Source of the DNA: Sphingobacterium sp. ML3W
Lineage (GTDB): Bacteria; Bacteroidota; Bacteroidia; Sphingobacteriales; Sphingobacteriaceae
Direction: 5' to 3'
Length of the DNA: 64,000 bases
NCBI RefSeq assembly: GCF_000747525.1
Contig: NZ_CP009278.1
Coordinates: forward strand, 5,022,001-5,086,000
Of this stretch, positions 25,188 through 34,178 are shown piece by piece; position 1 is the first letter of the stretch; each line of letters opens with the position of its first letter. The position numbers were made by a program, and so were the translations under genes. Under the pieces are notes generated by a model that searched no databases, had not been told where the DNA came from, and worked only from the letters and a program-made list of their open reading frames with translations.

Positions 25188-25805
25188 TTAGTAGAATTGG
25201 TTCGACATTTCCCACAGATTAAATTCATGGTAATTTCTTCGATCACCGACCGCTACTTTTTGAGACAAGTACCGCATAGTTATTTCCTTTTCAAAGATAT
25301 CCATCACATAATTGGTATTGATTACATACGATCGGTGGCATTGCATGAAATGCTCCCGAGGTAGCCATTCCAGCACATAGGACATTGGTTTTCCCACCAC
25401 CACCTGAACATCATTGGCAAACCACAAAATACAATCTATCGCCTCAACAAACCGTCCGTATGCCAATGGTTTGGGCAAATAATCGGTTACATCGTATTGA
25501 TAACTAGAAGCAGCATATTGATCGTGCCCCGAGCAGATGATAACCTGCATACCAAAACGCGATTTGCGGCTTGGTCGCTGTAGTTCTTTGATCTGCGCAA
25601 TCAGTTCCATACCGCTTAAAGCATTCATTTCCATATCCACGATCAGCAGATCTACAGATCCATTCATCAATTTGGCCAATCCTTTATTAGGATCGAGTTC
25701 ATCAAAAGCTTTGACCAAACCAGCCGTCTTGGAAACATATTCAGTCAAAAAATCGATTGCCGTTTGATCATCATCGATTATTGCAACTCTAATTTTTTTC
25801 GTCAT
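25188..25805 (-). CDS. LytTR-family response regulator
   Basis: Two-component regulator of the AgrA/LytR class. Residues 1-125 form a receiver domain: RVAIIDDDQTAIDFLTEY with the acidic pocket, DLLIVDMEMNALSGMELIAQ with the phospho-acceptor aspartate, and DYLPKPLAYGRFVEAI with the conserved lysine. Residues about 130-205 form a LytTR DNA-binding domain (EWLPREHFMQCHRSYVINTN). It overlaps the kinase gene by four bases (ATGA) and ends the four-gene operon with a short peptide gene at its head. Confidence 0.92.
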   Translation of the reverse strand: MTKKIRVAIIDDDQTAIDFLTEYVSKTAGLVKAFDELDPNKGLAKLMNGSVDLLIVDMEMNALSGMELIAQIKELQRPSRKSRFGMQVIICSGHDQYAASSYQYDVTDYLPKPLAYGRFVEAIDCILWFANDVQVVVGKPMSYVLEWLPREHFMQCHRSYVINTNYVMDIFEKEITMRYLSQKVAVGDRRNYHEFNLWEMSNQFY

Positions 25806-26968
25806 ATTATTTGGATTTGTTTTCTATAGTCAATCCTGATAGATAGCAAATATCTATCTTCAACAGCATGAGCAACAATCTCTGCTGCTTCAGCATAATA
25901 ATGATGGACTATTTTACACAGCCGTTGCATTCCTGTACCCGCAGGACCTATGTCCCAATTTCCGCACTCCGCCACGCTATTCGTCACCTGTATATACATC
26001 CCATATCGTTGCAATTGCACCTCCATGGCAGCCGATCCGTCATGGAACGCATGCTTTTGACAGTTCTGGATAAGCGACACCAGCATAAAACGCGGCACCA
26101 GATGGCCTTCAAGATTATCAGGCAAGCGGATATCGACCCGCTTATCAGGATAGATGAGATTGAGCCGCTTTACTGCTTCGACTTCTATCCGTAGCGCCAC
26201 AAACTGCGTCTGCTCTTCCGACAGGCCATGTAATATATAATGGAGCAGATGATCCACATGCTGTCTAGCACTATGAGAAACAAAACTGTTCCAAGCGTAT
26301 ACCTGCTGCAGCAAATTGCGCAACAGATGACCCACCTCCTCTCGGATCAATGCGCGCACCTGCACATCTGAGGCATCGCTTCGATACCGTTTATTTCGGA
26401 TCTGCAGTTTTTTAAGAAGCAGCAACCGTTTGCCCAACCATACACAGGCACTCATACGCGATTCAAACAAGACGAGTAGACAAGCATAAACACTGTAACG
26501 AAAAAAGAAGACACCTAAGCCTAGAGCCACCTGCCATAAGGAGATGTCCAAATGTGCTTTATAAATCACATGTGTCCAATGCCTAGGCAATAAAAACAGC
26601 AATAGGACAACAACTAAATAATACAGGAGATACAGATAAAAGATGTAGCGCAATACCCGCAAGGTGGGACTGAAGTATCCATGACGGTCGACCATAAACC
26701 AACGTACCGCTAAAAAAACCGTACTATAAGCGATCATGATGCAGAACAATTGCGTAAATGACAAATGAACAAAGCTGGACCGGTTCACCTGATATAACAT
26801 AAAACCATATAAAAGGATGATGCAGATGATATAGTACCAGGGCAAACGATAAACAAGCTGTTTTTCAGTCATATTAAAAGGGATCATGCTGGTCAGTATG
26901 ATTGTAAGCAAATTACTTAACGAATCGTTAATATACTTCTTTTTATTTTTAATCCAAAATTGAAGCAC
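25802..26968 (-). CDS. Multi-span LytS-like sensor kinase
   Basis: Sensor kinase expected to phosphorylate the LytTR regulator next to it. The N-terminal half has about six membrane helices (LPWYYIICIILLYGFMLYQV, YLYLLYYLVVVLLLFLLP, VALGLGVFFFRYSVYACLLV). The C-terminal half keeps worn LytS marks: GHLLRNLLQQ in place of PHFLFNxLN, LVSLIQNCQKHAF in place of the N-box, and AGTGMQRL in place of the G-box. The start is uncertain: ATG 26968 overlaps the previous gene by 20 bases, and ATG 26872 (MTEKQLVYRL) is also possible. Membrane topology and pairing with a LytTR regulator recall AgrC. Confidence 0.82.
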   Translation of the reverse strand: MLQFWIKNKKKYINDSLSNLLTIILTSMIPFNMTEKQLVYRLPWYYIICIILLYGFMLYQVNRSSFVHLSFTQLFCIMIAYSTVFLAVRWFMVDRHGYFSPTLRVLRYIFYLYLLYYLVVVLLLFLLPRHWTHVIYKAHLDISLWQVALGLGVFFFRYSVYACLLVLFESRMSACVWLGKRLLLLKKLQIRNKRYRSDASDVQVRALIREEVGHLLRNLLQQVYAWNSFVSHSARQHVDHLLHYILHGLSEEQTQFVALRIEVEAVKRLNLIYPDKRVDIRLPDNLEGHLVPRFMLVSLIQNCQKHAFHDGSAAMEVQLQRYGMYIQVTNSVAECGNWDIGPAGTGMQRLCKIVHHYYAEAAEIVAHAVEDRYLLSIRIDYRKQIQII

Positions 26969-27905
26969 TTAACTCCATTTCCATTCCTTTACATACATGT
27001 CGATAGCGCTCGGCATTCGTCTCATAAAAAAGACCCGTAGACCGTTCCAATAAAAAGTATTTATCATTTACAGGGTAAGGTAAAAAACGTGGAAAGCACC
27101 AAGATTTTCCTGAACCTGCCGATATTGATTTAGGACACATGAAATCATGATGTGCAAACAGCCAACCTTTCCATTGCTCGGGGTATCGGAGCAAATCCCG
27201 ATAGAATTGTAAAAAACAATTTTTAATAAATACCCTTTCATCCAACACGGTCTGTGGCACTCCCAGCTTCAGCTGTATCTTCCGCTCATCATCAACCATC
27301 AGCCAGATCGACACCACCAGAACATCATGTTTTTGCGCCAATTTTGCCAGCACCGTACTCAGGTACCACCATCTATCGCCCAAAGGCATATAAATACCAT
27401 GCTTCAACTTGGGCCCAGCACCCATATTACCATCCAGATAGACCAATATCTGTATACCCTTTTTCATTGCATATTGAATACGCCATATCGACCGATTGTC
27501 CTCTACATTGATCAAACAAATGTGTTCAGTTACTTTGGTAGTAAGCATTTGATGGTGGTAATCTTCATATACCTGTTTACTCACGAGAACATATAAAGGC
27601 AGATTTAATTTGGCCAGTAGCTGCGCCAATAGGTGGTAAGGCCCGATATGGAACGAAAACCAAACACATCCCTTCCGCTGCATTTCAGGCCAGGCAGATA
27701 ACTCCTGAATCGCACCCAGCAGCCCATAGACCTCATTATCTGCTAATGTACTTCTATGGAGCAGTTCATTAGCCTTCATCATCAAGTAGCAATGCATAAC
27801 GTCCAATTCGGGCAGAGCCCCATAAACATTGGTCACATAATGCGAAAAATCTCGGATTTTAAAAGAAAGATCACCGTTGTCAAAACGATTGTTTATTATA
27901 TTCAT
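26949..27905 (-). CDS. LpxL/HtrB-like acyltransferase-fold protein
   Basis: About 318 residues from ATG 27905 (MNIINNRFDNGDLSFKIRDF). The middle matches lysophospholipid/lipid A acyltransferases: GCVWFSFHIGPYHLLAQLLA, then LVYLDGNMGAGPKLKHGIYM and LAKLAQKHDVLVVSIWLM. The usual catalytic HX4(D/E) reads HIGPYH here, so the acidic residue is replaced by histidine; activity may be altered or lost. An upstream ATG at 27962 is only three bases after the peptide gene, but would place the 27932-27956 hairpin inside the coding sequence. Position between a peptide gene and a kinase suggests peptide modification or export rather than lipid A synthesis; this is inference. Confidence 0.75.
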   Translation of the reverse strand: MNIINNRFDNGDLSFKIRDFSHYVTNVYGALPELDVMHCYLMMKANELLHRSTLADNEVYGLLGAIQELSAWPEMQRKGCVWFSFHIGPYHLLAQLLAKLNLPLYVLVSKQVYEDYHHQMLTTKVTEHICLINVEDNRSIWRIQYAMKKGIQILVYLDGNMGAGPKLKHGIYMPLGDRWWYLSTVLAKLAQKHDVLVVSIWLMVDDERKIQLKLGVPQTVLDERVFIKNCFLQFYRDLLRYPEQWKGWLFAHHDFMCPKSISAGSGKSWCFPRFLPYPVNDKYFLLERSTGLFYETNAERYRHVCKGMEMELSASILD

Positions 27906-27931
27906 AGCGAGAAATTGAGATAAGCAAGTAA

Positions 27932-27956
27932 AGGCTGTCTTTACCAAAGACAGCCT
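27932..27956 (-). promoter_or_regulatory. Hairpin between the peptide gene and the acyltransferase gene
   Basis: Perfect 11-bp stem (AGGCTGTCTTT / AAAGACAGCCT) with a three-base loop, followed by a weak T run on the minus strand. It could act as an attenuator or RNA-processing site that lets more of the upstream peptide be made than of the downstream proteins. Confidence 0.65.
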
Positions 27957-27965
27957 ATACATACC

Positions 27966-28097
27966 TTACAACCAAATAATATCACTTTTCTTTTCCCCTA
28001 TCAATAGTTCAAATTCGCATTTCAGATCGGCAAAAGATTGGCCAACTTCTTCAGGCAATTGTTTAATCTCAACGATTAATGATTTGTCTCTTTTCAT
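27966..28097 (-). CDS. 43-residue peptide at the head of the kinase/regulator operon
   Basis: ATG 28097 opens MKRDKSLIVEIKQLPEEVGQ then SFADLKCEFELLIGEKKSDI and IWL. Charged, with one cysteine and a hydrophobic C-terminus. No family recognised. It is the first gene of the run, followed by a stable hairpin and the LpxL-like, kinase and LytTR genes. A peptide gene in this position, expressed above its neighbours, fits a signal or natural-product precursor, as in agr systems. A plain small structural protein cannot be excluded. Confidence 0.55.
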   Translation of the reverse strand: MKRDKSLIVEIKQLPEEVGQSFADLKCEFELLIGEKKSDIIWL

Positions 28098-28387
28098 AAT
28101 ATTTTATTTAATGAATAATACCATCAGTTATCTGGCGCCGATAACTGTTTATTCTGGGCCCCTACATTGATCATGCATCTAAAATCGCTTTCCTATCCAC
28201 ATTTCGAGAAATTATTTCCCAATAGATTCAGCATGGGGGCCTCTGCCAAATAAACACAGCATAAAACAGTTGACCTATCCAAAAGCATAGGTTCAGCATG
28301 TAAAAAAGCCTATTCAGAAATATTTTGCAGAACCAAAATCTTATTTATTATTATAGGTGAATTTTTCTTGTAAAAAGCCACCCTATT
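28098..28387. promoter_or_regulatory. Divergent promoter region, peptide operon and Crp-like gene
   Basis: 290 bp between two genes that start away from each other. It must hold both promoters. GGCGCCGATAACTG words near 28134 and GTTGACC/GCATAGG near 28269 stand out, but I cannot define a clear operator. AT-rich before 28388. Confidence 0.4.
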
Positions 28388-28915
28388 ATGAAAGAGTCTC
28401 TATTACATCTACATCAGCTATTGATGCCTTTTGGAGGGCTTACTACAGAAGAGTGGGCTTATTTGACCAATCGCTTACAAAAGGTTATATACCATAAAAA
28501 CGAGCGTATCGTAAAATCGCAAGGCGACATCTATTTTGTTCACTCCGGTATCATCATGGAGCAAGAAGAGCAGGAGACCAATCGTATCGTTAAGTCCAAT
28601 CAGCTTATATTCATACCGATTACACGTAATTATGCGCAATTATACACCCTCACCTTTTGCCAGTTGTTACTTTTAGACCGCAAAGATCTTTATCATATCC
28701 TGGCCCGATACCCTCATACCTTGGTCCTTTATGACCAATTATTACAAAAATCCAGCGAAGAGGACGCAGACCGCCTTCATCTCCTCAAACGGGACAAAAA
28801 ATCGCGTATAACGATTTTCAAGGCAAACCACCGCGATGTATTGCCCTATATGGCCCGAAAAGATATCGCGAGCTACCTGTGCATCAGCGAAGAATACCTG
28901 AGGAAAAACTTTTAG
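28388..28915 (+). CDS. Crp/Fnr-family regulator
   Basis: 175-residue protein with the layout of a cyclic-nucleotide-binding-like regulator: LMPFGGLTTEEWAYLTNRLQ, YHKNERIVKSQGDIYFVHSG (the beta-roll start) and a C-terminal DNA-binding part cut short at YMARKDIASYLCISEEYLRK. Bacteroidota have many such Crp-like proteins without a cAMP site; the phosphate-binding RES motif is not visible. It is divergent from the peptide operon and may control it. Confidence 0.8.
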   Translation: MKESLLHLHQLLMPFGGLTTEEWAYLTNRLQKVIYHKNERIVKSQGDIYFVHSGIIMEQEEQETNRIVKSNQLIFIPITRNYAQLYTLTFCQLLLLDRKDLYHILARYPHTLVLYDQLLQKSSEEDADRLHLLKRDKKSRITIFKANHRDVLPYMARKDIASYLCISEEYLRKNF

Positions 28916-28917
28916 TC

Positions 28918-28975
28918 CAACTAAAACCTGAATTATCCCAATTAAAACCTGCATTATCCCAACTATAACCCTTTC
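28918..28975 (+). repeat. 21-bp tandem repeat, about 2.7 copies
   Basis: Unit CAACTAAAACCTGAATTATC+C repeated with small changes directly after the Crp-like gene stop. Too short for a CRISPR array. It may be a binding site or simple expansion. Confidence 0.7.
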
Positions 28976-29152
28976 CACGGGGCCGAGGCTGCATTAACTT
29001 TGATATAGATAAAAACAAAAGATATGCATGCTTCACGATCGATACGATCAATTTGCTTCTAGGAAGCGGATTGGTCTCTACATAGAAAACTCCGATACTG
29101 ATCCAGGAGGATAAATAAACGGATAAAAATCAATTACAATAAAACTAAAAAA

Positions 29153-29554
29153 ATGAACAAATTAGTAAAAAAAATCATAGGCGCAACTAGTGTGTGCGCC
29201 TTGGTATTAGGAATGGTATTAGGTGCAAATGCCCTAGCGAAAAAAGGGGAAGTGAAAGTTGTAGAAAAAACTCTAGCCACTCCACAGTGGCATTTTAATG
29301 GGGCAACCAATCCCGCAAACAACGATCTAGCAGATCCGACTCAATATTCTCTAGGAAGTAGCTCCTCATGTGATGGTAAAAAAGCGACCATATGTAATCT
29401 TGAGGCTCCTGAAAATGGTAGCTCGGGTCAACCAGATCTCACAGCTATGGTTACGTTACCTGGTGCACCAAGCCAAACTATATCACAACGAATTAATGAT
29501 GCCTTGACCACGGGAAATCCAAATGAAACGGTCAAATCATTCCGTTCAGAGTAA
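29153..29554 (+). CDS. Exported DUF6520-like protein
   Basis: 133 residues with an N-terminal signal or anchor (MNKLVKKIIGATSVCALVLG, MVLGANALA). The mature part has the pattern of DUF6520-like Bacteroidota proteins: PQWHFNGATNPANNDLADPT, QYSLGSSSSCDGKKATICN with two cysteines ten residues apart, then APENGSSGQPDL. Such proteins often accompany SusC/SusD operons, and one lies convergent just beyond the terminator at 29574. Function unknown. Confidence 0.65.
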   Translation: MNKLVKKIIGATSVCALVLGMVLGANALAKKGEVKVVEKTLATPQWHFNGATNPANNDLADPTQYSLGSSSSCDGKKATICNLEAPENGSSGQPDLTAMVTLPGAPSQTISQRINDALTTGNPNETVKSFRSE

Positions 29555-29573
29555 GAATAAACATCCTTAATAA

Positions 29574-29608
29574 GAAAAGCTCCAAAAATAACCAATTTGG
29601 AGCTTTTC
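29574..29608. terminator. Bidirectional terminator
   Basis: GAAAAGCTCCAAA and TTTGGAGCTTTTC around a nine-base loop, between two convergent genes. It should serve both the DUF6520-like gene and the SusD gene. Confidence 0.88.
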
Positions 29609-29629
29609 CTTGAGTTCATATTTACATTA

Positions 29630-31027
29630 TCAAGGATTTTGTACCATTCCCGTTATTTGAATTACATCCTGCGGGATCATAACTTCATATCTTAAATCAT
29701 TTGGAGAAAGCATGTAAGTTTTTTCTTCCCCTTCTACTATTAATTTACGTACCAATAATTTTTTAAATCTTTCATCTTTATTTAATCTCTTGAGATCTGT
29801 ATGCCTAAGTCCTCTAAAAACTAATTCCTTTCGTCTTTCTTGCAGAATATACGTCAATAAATCATCCTGATTCTCAACAGCTTTAGGCAACAAAAATTCC
29901 ACAGAAAATCGCTTATCCAATAAATCTTTTAAGACTAACTTTGCTTGACCCAACTGATTCGAACGCGCTAAGCATTCCGCTTTTATTAAATATATTTCGT
30001 CCACTGCTAAACCACAAAAAAAACTCGAATTATAAAATCCTGCATAATTCCCTTTAAACCCTATAGATCCATCGGTTTTCTTATAATAAAAAACAGATTT
30101 TCTTAAGTCTAAATCATCATACATCATATACAGCATCGAGTCAACATTGGCACTTTCAGGATCCAAAATCCATAGGTCAGTATTATAGGCTAAAAATATA
30201 GTTTCACTATTCATTATCTCAAATGGCGTAGTGCTTTTCGAATCTACCTGCTTATAATCCATCAAATCTTTTTTAATTAAAAGGGTCTCATCTGCGTATG
30301 TTAATGCTTTATCATAATTTTCCATCGAAAGGTTAACTCGTGCTAACATAGCAAGTGCAGCTGTTTTAGAAGGTCTAGTTACAAATTCAACCTGCTTAGG
30401 AAGTAGAAGTAAAGCTTGCTCAAGATCCGTCAATATCTGCGAATAAGTATCGGATAAAGTAGAACGCACCGATTTTTCTTCAAAATTGGATGTTAACCTC
30501 AATGGCATTCCAAGATTACTATTATTGTGCACTGGATCATGTTTTCTGTAATCTGTACAATAAACCTGAGCCATTTGATAGTAGGCATATGCACGATAAA
30601 ACAATGCCGAACCTTTGATATAATCGTAATTAATATCATCTTTTCTTTCTATTTTTTCTAACCTATCCAAAACTGTGTTTGAGTAGAAGATTGCTAAAAA
30701 AGGATTTTTCCAAAAAAAATTGGTATTTCTAGGCAGGAATTGTACATCCTTGTCCCATCTATACAATCCTTTTTCAAATTCAGTAAGACCGTTAAACACC
30801 GTAGAAGTCACATAAAAATCATCCGTGTTCATTTCAAGTAAGCCCGGACCAAGATTAGTATTTATTGTATAATTATTGTCTAACAATGCTTGTAAATCTT
30901 TCAAATAATTGGGTATGACGAAAGAACTTTCACTTTTTTCATCCAAAAATTTATTACAAGATGTCAAGGTCAACATATATATAAAACACAGAAACCCTAT
31001 TACTTTAATATTTTTAAAAAGATACAT
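29630..31027 (-). CDS. SusD/RagB-family outer-membrane lipoprotein
   Basis: Surface lipoprotein lid that captures ligand for the SusC pore encoded just upstream. Signal peptide with lipobox (FLCFIYMLTLTSCNKFLDEK), SusD wording (RAYAYYQMAQVYCTDYRKHD, LPKQVEFVTRPSKTAALAML, LILKDLLDKRFSVEF-like helix, QERRKELVFRGLRHTDLKRL near the C-terminus). 465 residues is in range. It follows SusC after 10 bp on the minus strand. Confidence 0.93.
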   Translation of the reverse strand: MYLFKNIKVIGFLCFIYMLTLTSCNKFLDEKSESSFVIPNYLKDLQALLDNNYTINTNLGPGLLEMNTDDFYVTSTVFNGLTEFEKGLYRWDKDVQFLPRNTNFFWKNPFLAIFYSNTVLDRLEKIERKDDINYDYIKGSALFYRAYAYYQMAQVYCTDYRKHDPVHNNSNLGMPLRLTSNFEEKSVRSTLSDTYSQILTDLEQALLLLPKQVEFVTRPSKTAALAMLARVNLSMENYDKALTYADETLLIKKDLMDYKQVDSKSTTPFEIMNSETIFLAYNTDLWILDPESANVDSMLYMMYDDLDLRKSVFYYKKTDGSIGFKGNYAGFYNSSFFCGLAVDEIYLIKAECLARSNQLGQAKLVLKDLLDKRFSVEFLLPKAVENQDDLLTYILQERRKELVFRGLRHTDLKRLNKDERFKKLLVRKLIVEGEEKTYMLSPNDLRYEVMIPQDVIQITGMVQNP

Positions 31028-31037
31028 AATTCTTAGT

Positions 31038-34000
31038 TTAAAGATTTACATTGATACCAAAAGAATAAATTCTACTTGGAGGTGTACTAAAATAGTCTGG
31101 ATCCAAACCCTTTCTATTTGCGCGCCATAAGATTCCGACGTTATTAATCCCAGCATGGAATTGTAAAGGGAATTTTGGAAATATATACGTTAACCGAATA
31201 TCCTGTAATCTAATTATATCTCCTTTCAGCACATTTGCTTCAGAATACTTATAGAAATTATCTCGATTACCATTTGCTGGATAAAGCATTGAAGGTACCT
31301 CGGTCCATAGCTCATCACCAGGGTTTTGCCACCTATCATAATAATCTCCATGCCCTGCCGATCCATTAAACAAACCTGCATATCCAATTGTTGATTTTCT
31401 AAAATAATGCCCAAATTTATAATTAATGGAAAAAGTAAACTGGAAACGTTTCCAGCCTACCATTCCCCTAAAGAAACCATAATGACTTGGTAAGGCCGAT
31501 CCATAGTAATGCAGATTTTTCAATGAGTCATTCAGTATTTTTTGATAATCTTTAGATACTTCTCCCTTGTAATAACCTCGCGGATCTCCATTTTCAGGAT
31601 CAAGACCTGCAAAACGATAAGCAAATAATGGATACAATTCTTTTTGCAAAATTGGATTTAAAATTTGTGGTCCACTTTCTGCATAATTCATCGTTGAATT
31701 GATAGTTCCTTTATAATACGTCACTACACTTTTTGTATAGGAAAAACCGAGTGTTGCATTCCATTGAAATGGACTTTGTCGCGGAGCGGAGATATCCAAT
31801 TTAGTATCTATCCCTTTTCCACTGATCTTACCAATATTACGATAAGCATTTCCAAACCCTGTAGTCGGATCAATCTGATCCGGTGCGATCAAGTCAATTG
31901 ATTTCTTATTATACCATTCAAAAGATCCTGATATACGTTTCTGAAGGATAGAAAAATCAATCCCGTTATTAAATGTCCTTACTTCCTCCCATTTCAAGTA
32001 TGGGTTCGGCGGAACATTAATTAAACCATATTGGTAATTCGTATATTGTGCCGTTCCCGAATAAGTCATAATCGGATCCCGATTGGCACCACCGCCAATG
32101 TTTCCACTCGTGCCATATGTACTTCGAATCCTAAGATTGTTTAACCATAAAAAGTCTTTCATAAAGTCTTCCTTAGATAGGTTCCAAGCCAATCCAACGG
32201 ACCACAAGGGATTCCATTTTTCATTTGTTACGGCTCCAAACATATTGCTTCCATCTTTGCGCATAGATCCAGTTAAAGTATACCTTTCCCTATAAGTATA
32301 AGCTGCGTTAGCAAATACAGACAGAAACCGCTGCACATTCTGTGAATTATTTCCATAAAACGGTATATAGTTATTGCCATAAAGATTATCGTAAGTAGCA
32401 TAAGCATTAACGTAATCTACTTTCTGCATTGTCAAGACATCTTTATCTACGCCATAATTACGGTATGAGTTACCCACGTTTTTCCGATGGCTCAGCTCAG
32501 TACCTAGGATTATATTAAACTGGTGATCTTTATACCAAGTGGTGGTATAATCTAACTGACTACGAACTCTGTGGCTTATCAATGAACTAAAAGACCGATC
32601 TTGTATAGACCCTTTGGGTAATATGTATTTAACCTGACCGTCATCAGCTACCTCTAAAAACTGATTGATCAAATTCTTAGCAAAAAAACTAGACTCTTCA
32701 TAAAAAGAAGTGTTTCGACCGCTCTGCCCTTCAACTCCATACACAAGTTGTACATTTAGGCCATCTAGCAGGCTGTACCGTGCTGTAAAATTAGCTCCGA
32801 AATGGTCTAAGTTATTTTTTGTCTGGCTCCTATTCAAATCAGCGTATGGGTCAAACGTCCAATCCATTATTCCTTTGCTCTTTATTTCATTTACATAATT
32901 TTGATTCAGCATATAGGGAACTATATTAGAGTCCCCGTTATTATCGAAAAGCTGCGTATAAGGATAATAGAAATAATTACTTATCCCTGCTGATGCGTTA
33001 TCCATGCTCAAAGTATAGGATAAATCTGCATTTACTTGAAATCTATCAGTTATTTTGAAAAGATTGTTCTGTCTTAATGAAATTCTATCTGAATTCCTTT
33101 TTAATTCATTACCGATTTTTCTATCCCATCCTATAGACAAACTATGATCAGAGCGAGCATTTCCACCATTAATCCTTACATAATATTGCTGAAGAGTTGC
33201 CTGTTGATAAAATTTCTCCCTATCCTTTCGGAAGTCAAGACTTCTCCAAAGGTCTATTTTTCTATTTGCTTCATCTTCCTTCATTTCATCCAACTTAACC
33301 TTTTGCAGAAGATCCACTACGGGAGACAATACTCTTTTTCGCAAGGTCAATGGATTGGTGAAAAAATTATCAAAATGTCCTTTTTCAAAAAGGAAAAGTT
33401 CAAGGTCTATGAAATCATTCGAGCTTATTATAGGATCATAATACAGATCTTCCGGAGCTTGCAAAGTCCAATTGGAAGAAAAGTTGATCTTGGATTTATC
33501 GTTAGCTTTTTTCATTGTAATTACAATAACCCCATTACCAGCACGAGCCCCCCATATCGAAGTTGCCGCAGCATCCTTCAATAGGGTAACAGATGCTACA
33601 TCGTTAGGATTAATCTGATCTATCGAACCCTCAAAAGGAAAATTATCTACAACAATTAATGGTTGAACATTCCCTGCAGAAAAAGAGTTTAGGCCACGAA
33701 TGTTTAATTGCGCACTTTTCGTCCTATTATCAAACTGCAATCCCGTAGCCAAGCCCTCCAGTTGTCCCAATATCGTAGATGATACTCTTCTTTTCAGTAG
33801 ATTTCCTCCCAATTGTTCAAAAGAACCCGTAGCTCTTTCTCTCGGTAACTTTTGAAAACCATCGTTATAGACAATAGCCTCTTCCAGTTGGATAGTTTCT
33901 ATCTTGAGTATAATCGTTATGAAAGCTGTATCTATGATTTCTGCTGAGTATGTAAAATACCCTATTTTACTACTTTTGATCTCAATTGGTAACAGAGGAA

Positions 34001-34178
34001 CTTGGATGTTAAAATGACCCGCAATATCTGTTTTACCTAGCACCACACCTTTACTTCCCTTAATCATCACCTCAGCTACTGGTTTGCCAACTTCATCTTG
34101 CACTTTTCCTTTCAAGAACTGCTGTGCTTGGACAACATAATTAATCATCAAGAATAAAAAAACAAATAAAAATCTCAT
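31038..34178 (-). CDS. SusC/RagA-type TonB-dependent receptor without STN
   Basis: Outer-membrane importer, 1046 residues: signal peptide (MRFLFVFLFLMINYVVQAQQ), carboxypeptidase-like domain (LKGKVQDEVGKPVAEVMIKG), plug with LNIRGLNSFSAGNVQPLIVV, VTLLKDAAATSIWGARAGNG and a large barrel ending RIYSFGINVNL. It lacks the STN domain of the receptor at 1-1969, so it is not under FecI/FecR control. It overlaps the TlpA gene by four bases and precedes SusD, giving one TlpA-SusC-SusD operon. The TlpA-like partner and absence of sugar enzymes suggest a peptide or metal-complex ligand rather than a glycan; weak inference. Confidence 0.94.
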   Translation of the reverse strand: MRFLFVFLFLMINYVVQAQQFLKGKVQDEVGKPVAEVMIKGSKGVVLGKTDIAGHFNIQVPLLPIEIKSSKIGYFTYSAEIIDTAFITIILKIETIQLEEAIVYNDGFQKLPRERATGSFEQLGGNLLKRRVSSTILGQLEGLATGLQFDNRTKSAQLNIRGLNSFSAGNVQPLIVVDNFPFEGSIDQINPNDVASVTLLKDAAATSIWGARAGNGVIVITMKKANDKSKINFSSNWTLQAPEDLYYDPIISSNDFIDLELFLFEKGHFDNFFTNPLTLRKRVLSPVVDLLQKVKLDEMKEDEANRKIDLWRSLDFRKDREKFYQQATLQQYYVRINGGNARSDHSLSIGWDRKIGNELKRNSDRISLRQNNLFKITDRFQVNADLSYTLSMDNASAGISNYFYYPYTQLFDNNGDSNIVPYMLNQNYVNEIKSKGIMDWTFDPYADLNRSQTKNNLDHFGANFTARYSLLDGLNVQLVYGVEGQSGRNTSFYEESSFFAKNLINQFLEVADDGQVKYILPKGSIQDRSFSSLISHRVRSQLDYTTTWYKDHQFNIILGTELSHRKNVGNSYRNYGVDKDVLTMQKVDYVNAYATYDNLYGNNYIPFYGNNSQNVQRFLSVFANAAYTYRERYTLTGSMRKDGSNMFGAVTNEKWNPLWSVGLAWNLSKEDFMKDFLWLNNLRIRSTYGTSGNIGGGANRDPIMTYSGTAQYTNYQYGLINVPPNPYLKWEEVRTFNNGIDFSILQKRISGSFEWYNKKSIDLIAPDQIDPTTGFGNAYRNIGKISGKGIDTKLDISAPRQSPFQWNATLGFSYTKSVVTYYKGTINSTMNYAESGPQILNPILQKELYPLFAYRFAGLDPENGDPRGYYKGEVSKDYQKILNDSLKNLHYYGSALPSHYGFFRGMVGWKRFQFTFSINYKFGHYFRKSTIGYAGLFNGSAGHGDYYDRWQNPGDELWTEVPSMLYPANGNRDNFYKYSEANVLKGDIIRLQDIRLTYIFPKFPLQFHAGINNVGILWRANRKGLDPDYFSTPPSRIYSFGINVNL

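Noticed and set aside
26949..27905. Ordinary lipid A acyltransferase annotation
   Set aside because: Fold-level likeness is clear, but the catalytic acidic residue is replaced and the context is a signalling operon, so the specific function is not claimed.
28918..28975. Possible second repeat array or CRISPR
   Set aside because: Fewer than three 21-bp units, adjacent and imperfect; only a minor tandem repeat.
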